Shown: one piece after another, positions 59,488-64,000 of the stretch | Layout: every line of letters starts with the position of its first letter | Position numbering within the stretch: position 1 is the stretch's first letter | From: Eonycteris spelaea | Taxonomy: Eukaryota > Chordata > Mammalia > Chiroptera > Pteropodidae | Assembly: GCA_003508835.1 (NCBI GenBank) | Contig: PUFA01000007.1 | Span: forward strand, 17,073,001 to 17,137,000 | DNA: 64,000 nt | Direction: 5' to 3' | Position numbers and translations under genes: made by a program | Notes under the pieces: model-generated | The model's database searches: none | What the model was told of the DNA's origin: nothing | What the model saw: the letters and a program-made list of their open reading frames with translations, nothing else

Positions 59488-60040
59488 GAAAATGGAGATT
59501 TGGAGTGGAAAAAGTAAAAAATCTGGTTAAGCTAGAAATGGTGTATAAACTCACTGAAAGATAAAGTCCAAGCATTGTGCGAAGGAGCACATTACAATGG
59601 CATTGAATAACTTACTTAAGCATTTAGACTCTATTCTATATTCAGTAGGGATTTCTTCACACTTGGATTCCAACTCAACTTACATTTATCTCATTTTGAC
59701 TATATTAAATTTGTTAGTGTTTAGGTTTTGTCAACTCTATTTTTTCAATGCTCCAAAAGAAGAATATTTATATTTTCTTCTATGTTTATTTATGTATCAT
59801 TTATAGCCTTAACATGGGCTCAAAGCTTATTGGTAGTCATGAAATATTTGCTCACTTGAATGGAACTACAATAGTCATAGTAGAAATAAGAAAGAGAATG
59901 GAAATTTTGATTTGGAAATTGATAGCCAACTGATGATTGAATATGAGTTTGGTTAATTGAACCTACAGAGGAAAAACAAAGTCAGCTGTTATATAATCTT
60001 TTGGTGATATTCACTATGATATTGAGATTTATAATAAATA
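59488..60040. other. Unique intergenic sequence
   Basis: Two overlapping plus frames (59597-59806 and 59748-59933) show only AT-driven hydrophobic residues; no gene is supported. Confidence 0.45.
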
Positions 60041-60160
60041 CATATAGTCATCTCTCAGTATCTGCTTGAGATTGGTTCTAGGACCCTCATAGATACCAAA
60101 TCCATTGATGCTCAAGTCTCTTGGTCACTCTGTATCTGCAGGTTCCGGATTCTTGAATAT
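60041..60160. mobile_element. MER2/Tigger-type DNA transposon fragment
   Basis: tagtcatctctcagtatctg, attggttctaggaccctcat, agataccaaatccattgatg, ctcaagtctcttgg and ctgcaggttccggattcttg match the two ends of the MER2-like family (CGTCCCTCGGTATCCGTGGGGGATTGGTTCC, GATGCTCAAGTCC, GGTTCCGCATCC) with the middle removed. Confidence 0.75.
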
Positions 60161-60189
60161 AATGGGCAAACTGTCTTTGGTCTTTCTCT

Positions 60190-60947
60190 CCCAGTTTTAA
60201 CACAGAACTTCTAAAACCCTTGGGATTTCCTAAGTGGTAAGAGAAATAAAGGTGTCTTTTGTTATGTTAATAATGTAACTTTTGGAGTGCCCCTATGTCA
60301 CCTAAGGATGGGGGCTAGTTCCTAGGGGACCCAATGCTATGATTGGAGCTTTGGAATTTTTAGTCTACCCCTCCACCTCCAGGAAGTGATGTGGGGCTGG
60401 AGATTGAGCTGATGGCCAAATGGCCAATGCTTTAATCAATCATGACTGGGCAATGAAAACATTAAAAAGAACAGGATAAGATTCAAAGAACTTCCAGGTT
60501 GAAGAACTAAAATACTCTCACATGTCACCTTACCAACCCCAAGCTCCAGGAGGACAAAAGCTCCTTTGTTCCAGACCCTGGCCCATCCATCTATTCATCT
60601 GGCTATTGATTAGTGCCTTTTAATATCCTCTGTAATAAAATGGTAATCCAGAGAGTAAATGGGTTTTCTGAGTATAGGTGCTGCTCCAGGAAATTAATCA
60701 AATCCAAGAAGGGGATTATTGGACTCTCCAGTCTCCAGTCCATCAGTCAGAAACATAGGTGAAACCTGAGCTTGTGACTGTCATCTGAAGTAGAATGCAA
60801 TGTTGTGGGACTTAGCTCTTAATCTATGGAATCTGATGCTATCTTCAGGTAGATAGAGTCAGAATCGAGCTGAACTGTAGAAAAACCAGGTAGTGTCTAA
60901 GAATTTCTTGTTCAGGGGGTGTCCCTTTACCCTGCACCCTGACACAT
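60190..60947 (+). mobile_element. Endogenous retrovirus LTR (ERVL-like), probably solo
   Basis: acttttggagtgcccctatg, gttcctaggggacccaatgc, ctggagattgagctgatggc, caatgctttaatcaatcatg, ctgtaataaaatggtaatcc (AATAAA-type signal near 60631), aaattaatcaaatccaagaa, cacaggt-like/ataggtgaaacctgagcttg and tgatgctatcttcaggtaga follow a widespread mammalian LTR that I recognise by text but cannot name safely. There is no coding sequence and no paired LTR in the window. Confidence 0.72.
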
Positions 60948-62149
60948 CAGAATTACATTGCAAATCCTTGATCAACCCACTTTAAGATCCAGTTAAGAAA
61001 ACTTGAGACTTAAACATTGCTTGCCTTCAATCATGCATGGTTTTTTGATCTGGGCCAGTGAAGAAAATGGCCTCAATTTCCAATCTGTGCTCATAGATTC
61101 TTTCTTACATATTTTACTGCAATAAATTAATATATTTATAATCTCAAGGCATATAAAAACTTCTACCATGATTTCAAAGGGCTCTTCTATCAGGTATACA
61201 CAAGAACCAGGGAGAAAATCGTTAAGCCTTAATCCAAATTGTAAAAATTATTACAATATTTTGAAGAAGTTACATTGAAGAGACAAGTAGGTAGCTTAGT
61301 CCTGGGCCACATGCATGCAGCTTTTAATAAAAATGCTTTTTGATGGTCATGATCAAACTAAACTCATTACTTAGTTCCCCGTTTGTGGGACTGCCTTGTA
61401 TTTTCTGTTATACTAAATGGCAATGTTACCATAAGTAAAGAGTGTGATATACCAATGTAGGCTGTGATCCAAACCAGGCTCTGCAATCCAAACCAGAAGC
61501 ACATAGTGCATGGAAAGAAAGATACATGGTCCTTCTGGGAAAGCATTAGCATTGTGACCTCATAAGAGTTAATGGACAAGAAGAATGACTTCAATGGGCT
61601 GTGTAGAAAAAACCTGCTGTTTCCTCTCAACACTTATAAACCCCAATGAAACTTTAGTGATTAATAGTGATTGGATCCAATAATGATTAGGCAAAGCATC
61701 TGCCATGCATCCTGGGCACTAACATGACCTTCTCTGTGTTAATTAAAGACATCACTGATCCAAATAGTCTGCTCTGCAGTGTATATTCCCACCAAATGCA
61801 GAAGACACTGCTCTGCTTAGGGAGTCATAAAGAAACAAATTGAGCAGGCTTTCTCTCCAAATCAAAATGTAAATATGACTTAAAGCTAAAGATAGCTGTT
61901 AGGTTAATTGCAGACATATCGACTTAAGGTTTATAAATAGGCACAATGAGCATTAACCTATGCCCAAACTATTTGGGCACACATATATATGTGTATATAT
62001 TTGCTAATTTGGGGGCTTTCTTAAAGATTAGTCAAACTTTTGAATGCAAATAAGAGCATATGAGCGTATATACAGTATTTAATATTTTGAAAAATTTGAG
62101 AGGATTTGGAATAAACTATTGGGAATGATATGGTATAGCCAATGATTTA
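60948..62149. other. Unique sequence with hairpin
   Basis: No repeat family was recognised from about 60950 to 62150. The minus frame at 61367-61633 (88 codons) has no supported product. It contains the perfect inverted repeat at 61961-61979 and the adjacent palindrome at 61979-61994. Confidence 0.45.
61961..61979. other. Perfect 8-bp inverted repeat
   Basis: TGCCCAAA and TTTGGGCA are exact reverse complements separated by the three bases CTA, giving a potential short hairpin or a palindromic protein-binding site. It is immediately followed by the 16-bp palindrome ACACATATATATGTGT (61979-61994). Confidence 0.9.
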
Positions 62150-62285
62150 ACTGCTTTTATATTTTTATTTTAATATTATTTTATTTTTTATTCATAAAAC
62201 ATTTATACTTCATATTTCATTTTATGTCTTAACTATTTTTATATTTTTAATATTAAATAACTTTAATCTTTTAATAGATTGAAAA
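62150..62285. repeat. AT-rich low-complexity stretch
   Basis: A run of T/A words (tatatttttattttaatatt and similar) with hardly any G or C. Confidence 0.85.
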
Positions 62286-62774
62286 TCTATTTAATAACAC
62301 TAGACCAATATTTCTCCTTCAGTGACATATATAAGAAGAGCTTTAATATATTTCAGCCTATATCTAATTAGTGGAAATATAGGTTGAATTATATTTTAGT
62401 AGCATATTAGAATACAGGGGGGAAAGCCATTTTTAAAATATTTTTAGGGGTAAAAAATATGGGCATTATAAAACATGAATTTGGTAATGTAGGGATAATA
62501 GGAAAAGAAAAGGCATGGGATTTGTATATCTGATGAAGAGACAATGTTCAAATAAACAAAATAAAGAAATAACACAGATCATTATTGTAGGAGATACTGT
62601 ATGGTCCTGAACTAACTCCACACTGTGTAAAAAAAGTACAAGTCAAGGAAAGAAGAGCCATGAAATAGAGTTTAGTGACTGGAAGAATTACAGACATTAC
62701 TCAGATGACATTTTATGTCCATAACACAAGGATATGTGATCTCTATGTCCTTTCCAGGTCTTTTCTATTTTAAT
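62286..62774. other. Unique intergenic sequence
   Basis: No gene or named repeat was recognised. Confidence 0.5.
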
Positions 62775-62940
62775 TCATGATTCTCAAACTTGAGTATTTC
62801 AGTCAGAAGCTATGAGAAAGCTTGTGAAAACCCAGAGTTTCTGATTCATTATATCTGAGGTAGGGCCTCAGGATTTGTATTTTAGCAAATTTACCTGTGA
62901 AGCTGATGCTGCAGACTGTACTGAAGAACCATTGTAACTT
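62775..62940 (-). mobile_element. MER5-type hAT-Charlie element, antisense
   Basis: tgattctcaaacttgagtat, acccagagtttctgattcat, atctgaggtagggcctcagg, atttgtattttagcaaattt and gaagctgatgctgcagactg, then gaagaaccattg, follow the reversed MER5A consensus from terminus to terminus. Confidence 0.85.
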
Positions 62941-63136
62941 TTATGAATGAAAATACTAAAAATGTAAACATCTAAACAAAGTAATGCTATCATATTTATT
63001 AGATTTTCATATTGCATTTAACTCCATTCATCAAAAAGTTTTTTTTTCTTTTATCTTGGAAATATAATAATATTAAAGCTGTGGGATTCAGTACATTTTC
63101 TTAAAGAGAGACTGTAATTAGAGATGAGAGCAGTCC

Positions 63137-63508
63137 CTCTTAGTTTTGCTAGGGCTACCATGACGAAGCATCAAAAAAATGGGTGGCTTGAAAAAAAAGT
63201 AATTAATTTTTCAATATCCTGAAGCTAGAATTCAGAGATCAAAATGTGGGTAAGGTTATTTTTTCTGAGGCCTCTTTTCTTGGCTTACGCATCCCCTTAT
63301 GTCTTCATATGGTTTTCCCTCTGTGTATGTCTGTGTCCTAACACTCTTTTATAAAGACACGTCAGACAGTATTAGAACCCACCCTAATGGCCTCATTTTA
63401 ACTTCAGTACATCTTTAAAGACCCTATCTCCACATGCACATTCTAAGATACCAAGATTAGGACTTCATCATATGAATTTGGGCGGCGAGCACAATTCAGC
63501 CATAACTA
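63137..63508 (-). mobile_element. MLT1-type ERVL-MaLR LTR, antisense
   Basis: cttagttttgctagggctac, atgggtggcttgaaaaaaaa, tctgaggcctcttttcttgg, acccaccctaatggcctcat, agaccctatctccacatgca, tcatcatatgaatttgggcg and agcacaattcagccataac reproduce the reversed MLT1 LTR from end to end. It is the best preserved MLT1 in the window. Confidence 0.93.
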
Positions 63509-64000
63509 CCCCAAAGGAACACTCTGAGGTCAGGTGAGCCAATTTTTTGAGATCAGTGAAGAAAGAAAGCCAGAAAAGGAGGCTTCAATTTTGAAAGGTT
63601 GATAATCAGGAGAGTGTGTGATAGGTAAGAAGCCACTCACTATTGCAAGAATTATCCAAATTTAGACAGTAACATGGCACATTAGCATGGCTTTGATCAT
63701 TTCTCCTGTGACTAGGGAATTATTCATGTTGACGGCAGCAGAAAGTCCAGAACTCTTAACTCTTAGTGTAGTATTGTCCCTGTTGGTATGACTTATTCTG
63801 ATTTTAAACTCTGAGTTTAAATTGAGTCCTCTAGATTATCTTTGAGTATGTGAGCTTTTTTCAATCCTAAATAACAGCTTTCCTAAAAATATTGTAAGAA
63901 TCTAGGGACAAAGCCGGGTTAGTGCCAAATAACAGAATGCAGTTCAGGGTAAGGAAGAAAGCATTTTTCAAATCTACCTGGAAAGCAGTTCTAGTTTCTT
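63509..64000. other. Unique intergenic sequence
   Basis: No gene, RNA or named repeat was recognised to the end of the window. Confidence 0.5.

Overview
This window looks like a gene-free piece of a placental mammal nuclear chromosome. It is AT-rich and CpG-poor, and it is dense with degraded interspersed repeats of pan-mammalian type: MIR, L2, L1, MLT1/ERVL-MaLR, MER5-type and Tigger-type DNA transposons. It also carries many dinucleotide microsatellites. No reading frame longer than 114 codons exists, none looks like a known protein, and no exon series, CpG island, tRNA, rRNA or snRNA gene was recognised. All repeat family names come from memory of consensus sequences and were not checked by a search.

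Lineage: the repeats are mostly shared across placentals. No Alu, B1/B2, carnivore SINEC, ruminant BovA/Bov-tA, pig PRE or horse ERE was recognised. The L1 3' UTR at about 20.19-20.36 kb resembles versions I associate with bats and other laurasiatherians. A laurasiatherian, possibly a bat, is a guess at low to moderate confidence; placental mammal is near certain.

Layout: 1-4.8 kb is mostly unique sequence with MIR relics. 4.8-8.5 kb is a plus-strand L1 that keeps 5' UTR sequence and the 3' end but lost most of ORF1 and the front of ORF2, and it hosts several microsatellites. An older L1 ORF2 scrap abuts its 3' end. 9-20 kb is sparse: L2, an L3/CR1-like relic, MIR, and MER5- and MER20-like elements. 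20.1-20.5 kb holds a short 5'-inverted L1 with visible target-site duplications. 23.9-25.5 kb holds an LTR and possibly more endogenous-retrovirus-derived sequence. 26-35 kb is unique sequence with microsatellites, MIR and L2. 35.8-36.4 kb is an MLT1 LTR, probably inserted into an L2. 38.3-40.1 kb is an old minus-strand L1. 43.7-46.3 kb holds L2, an MLT1 and a second type of LTR. 47.5-48.3 kb is another 5'-inverted L1. 54-61 kb is repeat-rich (MER5-like, MER20-like, MLT1, LTR-like blocks, a Tigger mini-element). 61-62 kb is unique and carries a perfect hairpin. An MLT1 lies at 63.1-63.5 kb.

No genes work together here. The informative content is transposon history (nested, inverted and internally deleted copies), microsatellite birth inside old repeats, and a few non-repeat blocks that could be conserved non-coding elements. 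I looked for a novel system and found no evidence of one.
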